DNA of 5,966 bases from an uncultured Pseudomonadota bacterium (GTDB taxonomy: Bacteria > Pseudomonadota > Alphaproteobacteria > RF32 > CAG-239), in assembly GCA_902495305.1 (NCBI GenBank), contig CABUWG010000077.1, forward strand, positions 1 to 5,966, in the 5' to 3' direction. Below are positions 1 to 5,043 of this stretch, in pieces. A program made the position numbers and the translations under genes. The notes below the pieces were generated by a model. The model did no database searches, was not told the DNA's origin, and saw nothing but the letters and a program-made list of their open reading frames with translations. How positions within the stretch are numbered: the first letter of the stretch is position 1; each line of letters opens with the position of its first letter.

Positions 1-106
1 AGGCAGAGGAAGGCGGGAGGAGCACCGAGAAAGCAGCGGCGACAGCAAAGACTGATACCGCAGAGTTTAGTTTCATGTGTAGCATATTTATGTTAATATT
101 CTTCAT
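1..106 (-). CDS. Exported protein, N-terminal fragment with signal peptide (runs off left edge)
   Basis: An open frame starts at ATG 106-104 and runs leftward out of the window without a stop, giving 35 residues. They form a classical Sec signal peptide: a polar N-region with K2, H10 and K12, a hydrophobic core at about residues 16-30 (rich in A, V, F and L), then a short P-P-S-S-A stretch that could be a signal peptidase I site. The start is set by GGAGG at 117-113, six bases before the ATG. Two further in-frame ATGs lie at codons 8 and 11. Codon 11 would give a shorter, more standard signal peptide but has no Shine-Dalgarno. The mature protein lies outside the window, so its function cannot be stated. 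It is probably periplasmic, outer-membrane or secreted. A plus-strand frame through the same bases (3-155) is less convincing because it has no visible start. Confidence 0.72.
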   Translation of the reverse strand, partial: MKNININMLHMKLNSAVSVFAVAAAFSVLLPPSSA

Positions 107-110
107 CGGC

Positions 111-118
111 TTCCTCCC
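111..118 (-). promoter_or_regulatory. Strong Shine-Dalgarno of the exported-protein gene
   Basis: Read on the minus strand this is GGGAGGAA, containing a perfect GGAGG six bases ahead of ATG 106-104. It decides the start codon of the left-edge gene and is the main evidence that the minus-strand frame is a real gene. Confidence 0.75.
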
Positions 119-130
119 AGGGCGGGCGCG

Positions 131-163
131 CCTCGGCGAACAATTGTCATCATAGTGCCAAGG
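131..163 (-). promoter_or_regulatory. Possible leader hairpin upstream of the exported-protein gene
   Basis: Plus-strand arms at 131-137 (cctcggc) and 157-163 (gccaagg) pair as a 7-bp stem with one G-U pair. The 19-base loop contains a near-palindrome around CAATTG. The hairpin would lie in the leader of about 115 nt between the promoter at 227-255 and the start codon at 106. The adjacent GC-rich stretch (GGGCGGGCGCGCC, 120-132) could also fold. No known riboswitch or RNA family is recognised, so a regulatory role is only inferred. Confidence 0.25.
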
Positions 164-226
164 CTTGCGCGTTGCTCTTTTCTTTATCTGAACATCAAAG
201 TGCCCAGAATGGTTAATACTCAGGTT

Positions 227-255
227 ACTATACCACAAAGAAACGCAAGAGTCAA
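227..255 (-). promoter_or_regulatory. Sigma-70-type promoter, minus strand, for the left-edge exported-protein gene
   Basis: On the minus strand, TTGACT (255-250) is followed after exactly 17 bases by TATAGT (232-227). TGG immediately precedes the -10, making it an extended -10. The match to the housekeeping consensus is 5/6 in each box. Transcription would start near 220, leaving an untranslated leader of about 115 nt before ATG 106. The leader is long enough to hold regulatory structure or, alternatively, a small RNA. Confidence 0.6.
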
Positions 256-599
256 TATATAATAAAAAGTGGGATGGAGATTTTGGCTAGGAGAACAGGA
301 AAAATTGGGAGAAATTTGGCTAAAAAGGTGTAAAAGGAGAGGGAGGAAGGTGGGAGGTAAGAAAGAGAGTGAGAGTGGGGTGAAAGAAGGTGAGATAAGT
401 GGGTGAAAGAGGGGTTGGGGCGGGATAGGCGGACGGTGCAAAAGGAGAGATAAGAGGGCTAAGAGAGGAGAGGTGGAGAATAAGGTAAGGGAGCAGAGAC
501 AGAAAGGCTGGAATAATAGAAAATAAAGGAGAAAATCGGGTTGAAAATCTGAAAAATATTATTATCTAGACCACAGAGAATCATCTTGGGAGAAGTGTT
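256..599. other. Gene-free polypurine tract (purines on the plus strand)
   Basis: No credible gene is seen in this stretch of about 340 bases. Its plus strand is strongly biased to A and G: by hand count, 301-540 contains 199 purines out of 240 bases, with only 10 C and 31 T. It is made of degenerate GA-rich units, including GGGTGAAAGA at 378-387 and again at 401-410, and GAGATAAG at about 392-399 and 447-454. There is no regular period and no clean tandem array. The minus-strand open frames here encode only Pro/Ser/Leu/Phe-rich sequence, as expected from a polypyrimidine strand. The right end leads into the Shine-Dalgarno of the small membrane protein. A -10-like TATTAT lies at 560-565 without a good -35. 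It could be an unusual leader, a degraded repeat, or a duplex- or triplex-forming element. Confidence 0.6.
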
Positions 600-827
600 A
601 TGGGAACTTTTTTGAAATATGTGTTTTATTTGATTTTGATTATTGTGATTTATCTGGTCGGAAAAGGAATTTATGACGGTGACATTACCGAGAAGACGAC
701 TGTCGGGCAGGTGGTTGATACCGTTGAAACCGGAGCTGCCCAAATGGCTAAAGAAAGCAGCAATGCCGTAAAAGAAGAAATTCAGGATTATCAGGCTCAG
801 CCCAAAAAAGAAATTAAAATTCAATAA
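600..827 (+). CDS. Small single-pass membrane protein, function unknown
   Basis: This 75-residue protein has one clear transmembrane helix at about residues 7-21 (aromatic and aliphatic, L/I/V/Y/F). A short G/D-rich turn follows, then a hydrophilic tail of about 50 residues with mixed charge (I count 10 acidic and 7 basic residues from position 22 on). The middle of the tail, about residues 35-62, could form an amphipathic helix, and the last residues are lysine-rich. The start is supported by GGGAGA at 588-593, six bases before ATG. The gene has a normal composition, unlike the purine tract just before it. It stands alone and converges on the tRNA pair, with a shared terminator at 904-931. 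It lacks the lipobox of a lipoprotein and the paired hydrophobic segments of a holin. I do not recognise the family. Membrane topology is undecided because flanking charges are weak. Confidence 0.68.
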   Translation: MGTFLKYVFYLILIIVIYLVGKGIYDGDITEKTTVGQVVDTVETGAAQMAKESSNAVKEEIQDYQAQPKKEIKIQ

Positions 828-903
828 CCGGCTGATTTTAAGATGCTGACCTCATGTCCGGCAGGTAAGTTGTTTATATCTGCGAGGTTGATTTGAAAAA
901 AAG

Positions 904-931
904 AAAAAGACCAGTTCAAACTGGTCTTTTT
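904..931. terminator. Bidirectional intrinsic terminator between the small membrane gene and the tRNA pair
   Basis: The arms 904-916 and 919-931 are perfect complements (13 bp on paper; in RNA the centre opens to a small loop around GACCAG...CTGGTC). The hairpin has A5 on the left and a run of T on the right up to 932. It therefore gives a stem plus U-tract in both directions. It can end the plus-strand transcript of the 600-827 gene and the minus-strand tRNA transcript, which ends its last tRNA at 935. Confidence 0.85.
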
Positions 932-934
932 TAT

Positions 935-1009
935 TGGCTCCGACTATCTGATTCGAACAGATGACCGATCGGTTAACAGCCGATTGCTCTACCGCTGAGC
1001 TAAGTCGGA
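935..1009 (-). tRNA. tRNA-Asn (anticodon GTT)
   Basis: Read on the minus strand, it folds as a full cloverleaf. The 7-bp acceptor stem pairs TCCGACT (1009-1003) with AGTCGGA (945-939). The discriminator is G and the 3' CCA is encoded at 937-935. The anticodon stem ATCGG/CCGAT encloses loop CTGTTAA with anticodon GTT (plus-strand 977-975), which reads asparagine codons. The T-loop carries the standard TTCGAAT. It is the second gene of a two-tRNA transcript, 12 bases after tRNA-Cys, and is followed at once by the bidirectional terminator. Confidence 0.96.
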
Positions 1010-1021
1010 ATAATAAATTGT

Positions 1022-1096
1022 TGGAGGCCGGTACCGGAATTGAACCGATGTACAAGGATTTGCAGTCCTCTGCATGAGCCACTCTGCCAACCGGCC
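1022..1096 (-). tRNA. tRNA-Cys (anticodon GCA)
   Basis: The minus strand gives a complete cloverleaf. Acceptor GGCCGGT (1096-1090) pairs with ACCGGCC (1032-1026). The discriminator is T (U73), the hallmark base for cysteinyl-tRNA synthetase, and CCA is encoded at 1024-1022. The anticodon stem encloses loop CTGCAAA with anticodon GCA (plus-strand 1063-1061). It is the first gene of the tRNA pair, about 33 bases downstream of the -10 box at 1130-1137. Confidence 0.96.
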
Positions 1097-1129
1097 AATT
1101 CGAACTACCTTCAACTCATTCGGTGTTTC

Positions 1130-1159
1130 TATATATACAGTTTTTTTTACGCTCGTCAA
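1130..1159 (-). promoter_or_regulatory. Promoter of the tRNA-Cys/tRNA-Asn transcript
   Basis: On the minus strand, TTGACG (1159-1154) precedes TATATATA (1137-1130). Depending on register the -10 is TATATA with a 16- or 18-base spacer. The -35 matches consensus at 5/6. An A8 run lies in the spacer and very AT-rich DNA lies upstream (1161-1230), which could act as an UP element and fits strong stable-RNA transcription. It is divergent from the rpiB promoter. Confidence 0.7.
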
Positions 1160-1291
1160 GAGAAATTTTTATATTTTTTGCACAGATTTATGATTTTTTT
1201 GAAATATATTTAAAAATCAATATTCTGTTATATTTGGAAAATGATAAACTGTTCTGAGGGGCAGATTTTTGTGGCAAATCGGGAATAAATA

Positions 1292-1320
1292 TTGCACAAG
1301 CGTCTGGTTGTTTTTATGAT
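1292..1320 (+). promoter_or_regulatory. Promoter of the rpiB-glyA operon
   Basis: TTGCAC (1292-1297) is followed after 17 bases by TATGAT (1315-1320). Transcription would start near 1327, only about 26 bases before the rpiB ATG, so there is no room for a riboswitch. The upstream gap is AT-rich. A weaker TTGAAA / TATTCT pair (1199-1204 / 1221-1226) could be a second start. Confidence 0.62.
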
Positions 1321-1352
1321 AAGCGCAATTTGATAAGAAAAGGAGACTGGCG

Positions 1353-1793
1353 ATGAAGATTGTGATTGCTTCTGATCACGGCGGACTGGAGCTGAAAGAA
1401 CAGATTAAAAATTATTATGCCGGCAGGGGCATTGCTTTGGACGATGTCGGGACACATTCTTCCGACTCCTGTGATTATCCGGATATTGCGGCGGCGGCCT
1501 GCGGCAAGATTTTGCGGGGCGAGGCCGATTGGGGAATTTTAATCTGCGGAACCGGAATCGGGATTTCGATTGCGGCTAATCGTTTTAAAGGAATTCGCGC
1601 CGCTTTGCTTTACAGCGAAGACGTTGCCCGTCTGGCTAAAGAACATAACAATGCCAATGTGGCGGTGTTTGGCGGCAGAACCATGCGTTATGATGAGGTG
1701 ATTGCCCGTCTGGAGGCTTTTGAAAAAGCTTCTTTCGGCGGAGAGCGCCATCAGCGCAGAATTGATAAGTTAGATTTGTCGGGAGAAGAGTAG
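1353..1793 (+). CDS. rpiB: Ribose-5-phosphate isomerase B
   Basis: This cytoplasmic enzyme interconverts ribose 5-phosphate and ribulose 5-phosphate in the non-oxidative pentose phosphate pathway. At 146 residues it has the normal length for the RpiB/LacAB family. Family signatures are in order: S-D-H-G-G at residues 7-11 (D8 and H9 bind substrate), D-Y-P-D at 41-44, the catalytic C65 in C-G-T-G-I-G-I-S with the A-A-N-R segment that follows (anion hole), H98-N-N-A-N, G-G-R at about 107-109, and the C-terminal G-E-R-H-x-R-R (130-136) that binds phosphate. All expected active-site residues are present. AGGAG at 1341-1345, seven bases before ATG, fixes the start. It is the first gene of a pair with glyA, two bases apart, an arrangement common in Alphaproteobacteria. 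Confidence 0.96.
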   Translation: MKIVIASDHGGLELKEQIKNYYAGRGIALDDVGTHSSDSCDYPDIAAAACGKILRGEADWGILICGTGIGISIAANRFKGIRAALLYSEDVARLAKEHNNANVAVFGGRTMRYDEVIARLEAFEKASFGGERHQRRIDKLDLSGEE

Positions 1794-1795
1794 AG

Positions 1796-3061
1796 ATGGA
1801 TTTTACAAAGGATTTGCAACAAGAAGACAGAGCCGTATTTGAGGCGATTGAGCTGGAGAAAAACCGTCAGCAGAATCAGATTGAGCTGATTGCTTCGGAG
1901 AATATTGTTTCTCCGGCGGTGCTGGAGGCTCAGGGGTCTGTTTTGACCAATAAGTATGCCGAGGGCTATCCGCATAAGCGTTATTACGGCGGTTGCGAGT
2001 ATGTTGACATCGTGGAAGATCTGGCGATTGAACGTGCCAAAAAACTGTTTGATGCCAAATTTGCAAATGTTCAGCCGCATTCCGGCTCGCAGGCTAATAC
2101 GGCGGTTTATGCCGCTTTGTTGCAACCCGGTGATGTGATTATGGGGATGTCTTTGGATGCCGGCGGCCATTTGACCCATGGTTCCAAGGTTTCAATTTCC
2201 GGAAAATGGCTGAGGGCCGTGCAGTATGGTGTGAAAAAAGAAACCGGCCTGATTGATTATGACGAAGTGGAACGTCTGGCTCTGAAGAATCGTCCGAAGC
2301 TGATTATTGCCGGCGGTTCGGCTTATCCGAGAATTATTGATTTTGCCCGCTTTAAGGCTGTGGCAGAAAAAGCCGGAGCTTATTTGATGGTTGATATGGC
2401 GCATTTTGCCGGACTGGTGGCCGGCGGCGTACATCCGAATCCGTTAAACTGGGCGGATGTGGTGACGACAACGACGCATAAAACTTTGCGAGGTCCCCGC
2501 GGCGGAATGATTCTGACCAATAATGAAGAAATTGCCAAGAAAGTTAATTCAGCCATTTTTCCGGGGACGCAGGGCGGTCCGTTGATGCATGTTATTGCCG
2601 GTAAGGCGGTGTGCTTTGGTGAAGATTTGACGCCGAAGTTTAAGGATTATGCCGCTCAGGTAGTGAAAAATGCCAAGGTATTGGGCGAGACTTTGAAAAA
2701 ACGCGGGCTGGATCTGGTTTCCGGCGGAACGGATACGCATTTGCTGTTGGTTGACCTGCGTCCGAAAAGGCTGACAGGAGATGTGGTGGACAAGGCTTTG
2801 GGGCGGGCGAATATTACCTGTAACAAAAATGCCATTCCTTTTGATCCGATGCCGCCGAAAGTAACTTCGGGAATCCGTGTCGGTACGCCGGCCGGAACAA
2901 CCCGCGGTTTTAAGGAAAAAGAATTTGAGCAAATCGGCAACTGGATCGGCGACGTGATTGACGCGTTGTCTGCCGGAGATGAAAGTTATGTGGAAAAAGT
3001 GTTGCAGGATACTAAAGAAAAAGTGATCTCCCTGTGCAAGCAGTTTCCGATTTATCAGTAG
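1796..3061 (+). CDS. glyA: Serine hydroxymethyltransferase
   Basis: GlyA is a PLP-dependent cytoplasmic enzyme that converts serine and tetrahydrofolate to glycine and 5,10-methylene-tetrahydrofolate, the main source of one-carbon units. The 421 residues match the usual bacterial length. Visible landmarks are S34-E35-N36, Y54 and Y64 in the N-terminal substrate loop, the S-G-S-Q-A phosphate-binding turn (96-100), H125 that stacks on the cofactor, D200 and H203 in V-D-M-A-H, the Schiff-base lysine K229 in T-T-T-H-K-T, the G-P-R-G-G loop after it, and R361 in G-I-R-V-G-T-P-A for the substrate carboxylate. Nothing is missing. The start lies 2 bases after the rpiB stop, and its ribosome site (GGAG, 1782-1785) is inside the rpiB coding end. 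The two are therefore very probably co-transcribed and translationally coupled. A terminator follows at 3067-3093. Confidence 0.98.
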   Translation: MDFTKDLQQEDRAVFEAIELEKNRQQNQIELIASENIVSPAVLEAQGSVLTNKYAEGYPHKRYYGGCEYVDIVEDLAIERAKKLFDAKFANVQPHSGSQANTAVYAALLQPGDVIMGMSLDAGGHLTHGSKVSISGKWLRAVQYGVKKETGLIDYDEVERLALKNRPKLIIAGGSAYPRIIDFARFKAVAEKAGAYLMVDMAHFAGLVAGGVHPNPLNWADVVTTTTHKTLRGPRGGMILTNNEEIAKKVNSAIFPGTQGGPLMHVIAGKAVCFGEDLTPKFKDYAAQVVKNAKVLGETLKKRGLDLVSGGTDTHLLLVDLRPKRLTGDVVDKALGRANITCNKNAIPFDPMPPKVTSGIRVGTPAGTTRGFKEKEFEQIGNWIGDVIDALSAGDESYVEKVLQDTKEKVISLCKQFPIYQ

Positions 3062-3066
3062 TGAAC

Positions 3067-3093
3067 AAGCTCCCTTGACGGGGAGCTTTTTTT
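3067..3093 (+). terminator. Intrinsic terminator of the rpiB-glyA operon
   Basis: AAGCTCCC (3067-3074) pairs perfectly with GGGAGCTT (3081-3088) across a 6-base loop. The stem runs into seven T residues (3087-3093). It starts 6 bases after the glyA stop and separates the metabolic operon from the ankyrin gene. Confidence 0.92.
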
Positions 3094-3110
3094 GTCAGCA
3101 TTTTCTTTTC

Positions 3111-3139
3111 TTGTTTTCAGGGCTTTTTTGTGGTATATA
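3111..3139 (+). promoter_or_regulatory. Promoter of the ankyrin-repeat gene
   Basis: TTGTTT (3111-3116) is followed after 17 bases by TATATA (3134-3139), with TGG directly in front of the -10 (extended -10). It lies just after the glyA terminator and would start transcription near 3146, about 32 bases before ATG 3178. The -10 overlaps the alternative GTG start at 3130, which argues against that start. Confidence 0.5.
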
Positions 3140-3165
3140 AATGTCATTGTTTGCGGATATTTGCA

Positions 3166-3170
3166 GAGGA
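3166..3170 (+). promoter_or_regulatory. Shine-Dalgarno that fixes the ankyrin gene start
   Basis: GAGGA sits seven bases before ATG 3178. The in-frame GTG at 3130 would add 16 residues but has no ribosome site and lies within the promoter. Confidence 0.7.
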
Positions 3171-3177
3171 AGAAAGC

Positions 3178-4956
3178 ATGACGGAATATGATATTGAAAA
3201 ACTGACGCCGGAAATTGTGGCAGAGTGGAAAAGTTCTCTTTATGATATTAATCATCGGTTTGTCAAACTGGCAAAAGTTGATGACGGAAAGCATATCGCC
3301 CGGTTGATTGCGCTTGGTTTTGATATAAACCATTGCGGCACAGACAGGGCAACGCCGTTGTTTTCTTTATGTCATGCGCCTGTGCCGGTTGTGCGCGAGA
3401 TGCTGGCGAACGGGGCGAAGGTTGATGTCCGTAACCGTTTCGGCCAGACTCCGCTGTTTAGGTGTGTGCAGTATAATGATGCGGAGAATGTAAAGTTGCT
3501 GTTGTCGGCCGGAGCAAAAACCAATGAGCGGGGACAGCTTGACCGGACGCCGCTGATGGAAGCGGTTTCGTCGGCGGCTTTAGCCGTGGCCGAGGTGTTG
3601 CTTGAAGCCGGTGCCGATTTGGAAGCCAAAGGGAAAAAAGGCGAAACGGCATTGTTCATGGCTGTGCAGCGTCTTGCCTTTGGTTTTTCAAGAAAAGAAA
3701 AAGAAGACGATGTTTGGAAAATTTTGGAGCTGCTTTTGCGCAAGGGTGCGGATGTTAACTGTCGCGATATTTTGGGCAATACGCCGTTGATGGCGGCCAT
3801 GCGGGCGGATAACGTCCGGCTGGCGGAGCTGCTGAAAAACTATGGCGCAGAGGTTAATGCCGTTAATTATGCGGGGGACGGCGTTTTAATGCAGGTTTGC
3901 CAAAATCCGCGCGGCAGTGTTGAAAGTCGCAAACAGAGTATTGAAAAGCTCTTGTTCTGGGGTGCGGATCCGTCCCTGAAGAATGACGACGGTTGGACGG
4001 CCGGAAATTATCTGGCGGTCAATCCGCTGATGAAAGATGACAAAGGCATTTTTGAAGAACGGTTGATGCGGGCGCAGGAACTTCCGGATATCCGGCAAAC
4101 TTTAGAGAACCTGACAACGGAACAGGTTGCGGTTTGGAAGAGAAGTCTGCATGACATTAACCGCCGTTTTATAAAATTGGCAAAATTTGACGGCGGCAGA
4201 TATCTGGATAAGCTTCTGGCTTGCGGCTTTGACATTAACCATCAGGATTTTCTTGGGAATACGCCGCTTTTTCTATTGCATAATGATGCTTCTCTGACGG
4301 AAAAGTTTATTGCTGCCGGAGCCGATGTGAATGTTTTAAACAAATACGGGCAGAGTGTGCTGGAAGATGCTTTGTTTGACAAGACAACCGATCGTCTGGC
4401 GCTTTTGTTAAAGCACGGGGCGGATGTTGATGTTCAGGATGTGCAAGGGCGGACGGTGCTGCATGTGGCGGCGGAGCGGGCGAATTTGCCGGCTCTGAAA
4501 CTGCTTGTTGCAGCAGGTGCTGATGTTAATCTTCGTGATGGTTTGGAAAAAACGCCGCTTCTGGCTGCCGTTTTTCAGGATGAAGACAATCCTTATGTGG
4601 ACGGGGATATTGTCGAAGCGGTGCGTTTTCTGCTTGAGAACGGCGCGGATATTCATGCAGTCGGCGGCATGAAAGAAGGTGTGATTTTGTGTGCGGCAAC
4701 TTTTGCCAATGTCCGGCTGTTAAAGTTGCTTCTAGCCTATGGCGCGGATGTTAACCGGCGTAATTGTCATGGTTGGACGGCGTTGATGACGGCGGCGTCA
4801 ATCAATCTGAACAAAGAACGGCGGGAGGAGTTTATGCGAATCCTGCTTGAGGCCGGAGCAGATGTTGCCGCCGAGGATGATGACGGAAAAAGCGTGAAAA
4901 CCATTATGCAGAAAAGTCCGATATTCAAAGACAGCGCACTCTTGCAACGTTTGTGA
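3178..4956 (+). CDS. Ankyrin-repeat protein built of two tandem ~300-residue modules
   Basis: This 592-residue protein has no signal peptide, lipobox or transmembrane segment, so it is probably cytoplasmic unless exported by a route not visible here. Almost all of it is ankyrin repeat (GxTPL...LLxxGADVN pattern). Module 1 has a helical cap (9-52) and repeats starting near 57, 89, 122, 155, 200, 233 and 271. Module 2 repeats the layout with a cap (312-355) and repeats near 360, 391, 424, 457, 498, 531 and 569. The fourth and sixth repeats of both modules carry insertions before the second helix. The caps are 28/44 identical without gaps and are not themselves ankyrin sequence. Ankyrin arrays bind other proteins, and no catalytic domain is attached. 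The partner and role are unknown. Composition matches its neighbours, so recent transfer is not indicated. It has its own promoter and sits between glyA and murF. A role as host-directed effector or as internal scaffold remains speculative. Confidence 0.93.
   Translation: MTEYDIEKLTPEIVAEWKSSLYDINHRFVKLAKVDDGKHIARLIALGFDINHCGTDRATPLFSLCHAPVPVVREMLANGAKVDVRNRFGQTPLFRCVQYNDAENVKLLLSAGAKTNERGQLDRTPLMEAVSSAALAVAEVLLEAGADLEAKGKKGETALFMAVQRLAFGFSRKEKEDDVWKILELLLRKGADVNCRDILGNTPLMAAMRADNVRLAELLKNYGAEVNAVNYAGDGVLMQVCQNPRGSVESRKQSIEKLLFWGADPSLKNDDGWTAGNYLAVNPLMKDDKGIFEERLMRAQELPDIRQTLENLTTEQVAVWKRSLHDINRRFIKLAKFDGGRYLDKLLACGFDINHQDFLGNTPLFLLHNDASLTEKFIAAGADVNVLNKYGQSVLEDALFDKTTDRLALLLKHGADVDVQDVQGRTVLHVAAERANLPALKLLVAAGADVNLRDGLEKTPLLAAVFQDEDNPYVDGDIVEAVRFLLENGADIHAVGGMKEGVILCAATFANVRLLKLLLAYGADVNRRNCHGWTALMTAASINLNKERREEFMRILLEAGADVAAEDDDGKSVKTIMQKSPIFKDSALLQRL
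3202..4071 (+). repeat. Module 1 of the internal gene duplication
   Basis: This is the first of two homologous halves of the ankyrin gene (residues 9-298). The corresponding cap codons in the second half lie exactly 909 bases (303 codons) downstream. The offset drifts to about 298 codons by the last repeat because of small indels. It ends with a truncated repeat (D-D-G-W-T-A-G-N...) and an N-P-L-M-K-D-D-K segment that resembles the C-terminus of module 2. Confidence 0.8.
4111..4953 (+). repeat. Module 2 of the internal gene duplication
   Basis: This is the second half (residues 312-592), with the same order of cap, six full ankyrin repeats and a closing partial repeat. Protein identity is high in the cap, at 28 of 44 positions, but the DNA has diverged at most third positions. 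The duplication is therefore old rather than a recent copy or an assembly artefact. A linker of about 13 residues (299-311) joins the modules. Confidence 0.8.
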
Positions 4957-4987
4957 CGGAAAACAAACGGCGGAACGGGAATTTTGC

Positions 4988-5016
4988 TTGTAATTTCCGG
5001 CGGCTTTTGGTATATT
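4988..5016 (+). promoter_or_regulatory. Probable promoter of murF
   Basis: TTGTAA (4988-4993) and TATATT (5011-5016) are 17 bases apart, and TGG precedes the -10 (extended -10). Transcription would start near 5023, about 21 bases before ATG 5044. No convincing terminator separates the ankyrin gene from murF, so murF may be read both from here and through from the ankyrin promoter. Confidence 0.45.
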
Positions 5017-5043
5017 GTCCGGAGTCTGAAAAGGAAATCGGAA

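Noticed and set aside
3..155. Plus-strand open frame at the left edge that could be the C-terminus of a protein (50 residues to TAG at 153-155).
   Set aside because: The minus strand over the same bases has a perfect Shine-Dalgarno, ATG and signal peptide. The plus-strand frame ends in an odd hydrophobic then Arg-rich stretch with no terminator after it.
150..163. TGGCAC on the minus strand as a sigma-54 type -24 element.
   Set aside because: The required GC at -12 is not at the right distance. The TTGACT/TATAGT promoter further upstream is a far better candidate.
220..824. Minus-strand frames at 220-441 and 459-824 encoding Pro/Ser/Leu/Phe-rich peptides.
   Set aside because: Their composition is what a polypyrimidine strand gives by itself. 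The second also overlaps the well-supported small membrane gene antisense, and neither has a ribosome site.
852..1082. Minus-strand open frame across the tRNA genes.
   Set aside because: It is a chance frame through two complete tRNAs and their terminator.
1321..1352. Riboswitch or attenuator ahead of rpiB-glyA.
   Set aside because: With the promoter at 1292-1320 the leader is only about 26 bases, too short for such an element.
3130..3177. GTG start adding 16 residues to the ankyrin protein.
   Set aside because: There is no Shine-Dalgarno, it overlaps the -10 box, and the extra residues do not match the start of module 2. ATG 3178 has GAGGA at proper spacing.
4968..5005. Possible terminator between the ankyrin gene and murF.
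   Set aside because: Only about 7 pairs with a G-U can form around GGGAATT/AATTTCC. The outer bases do not pair and the T-run is short and interrupted.
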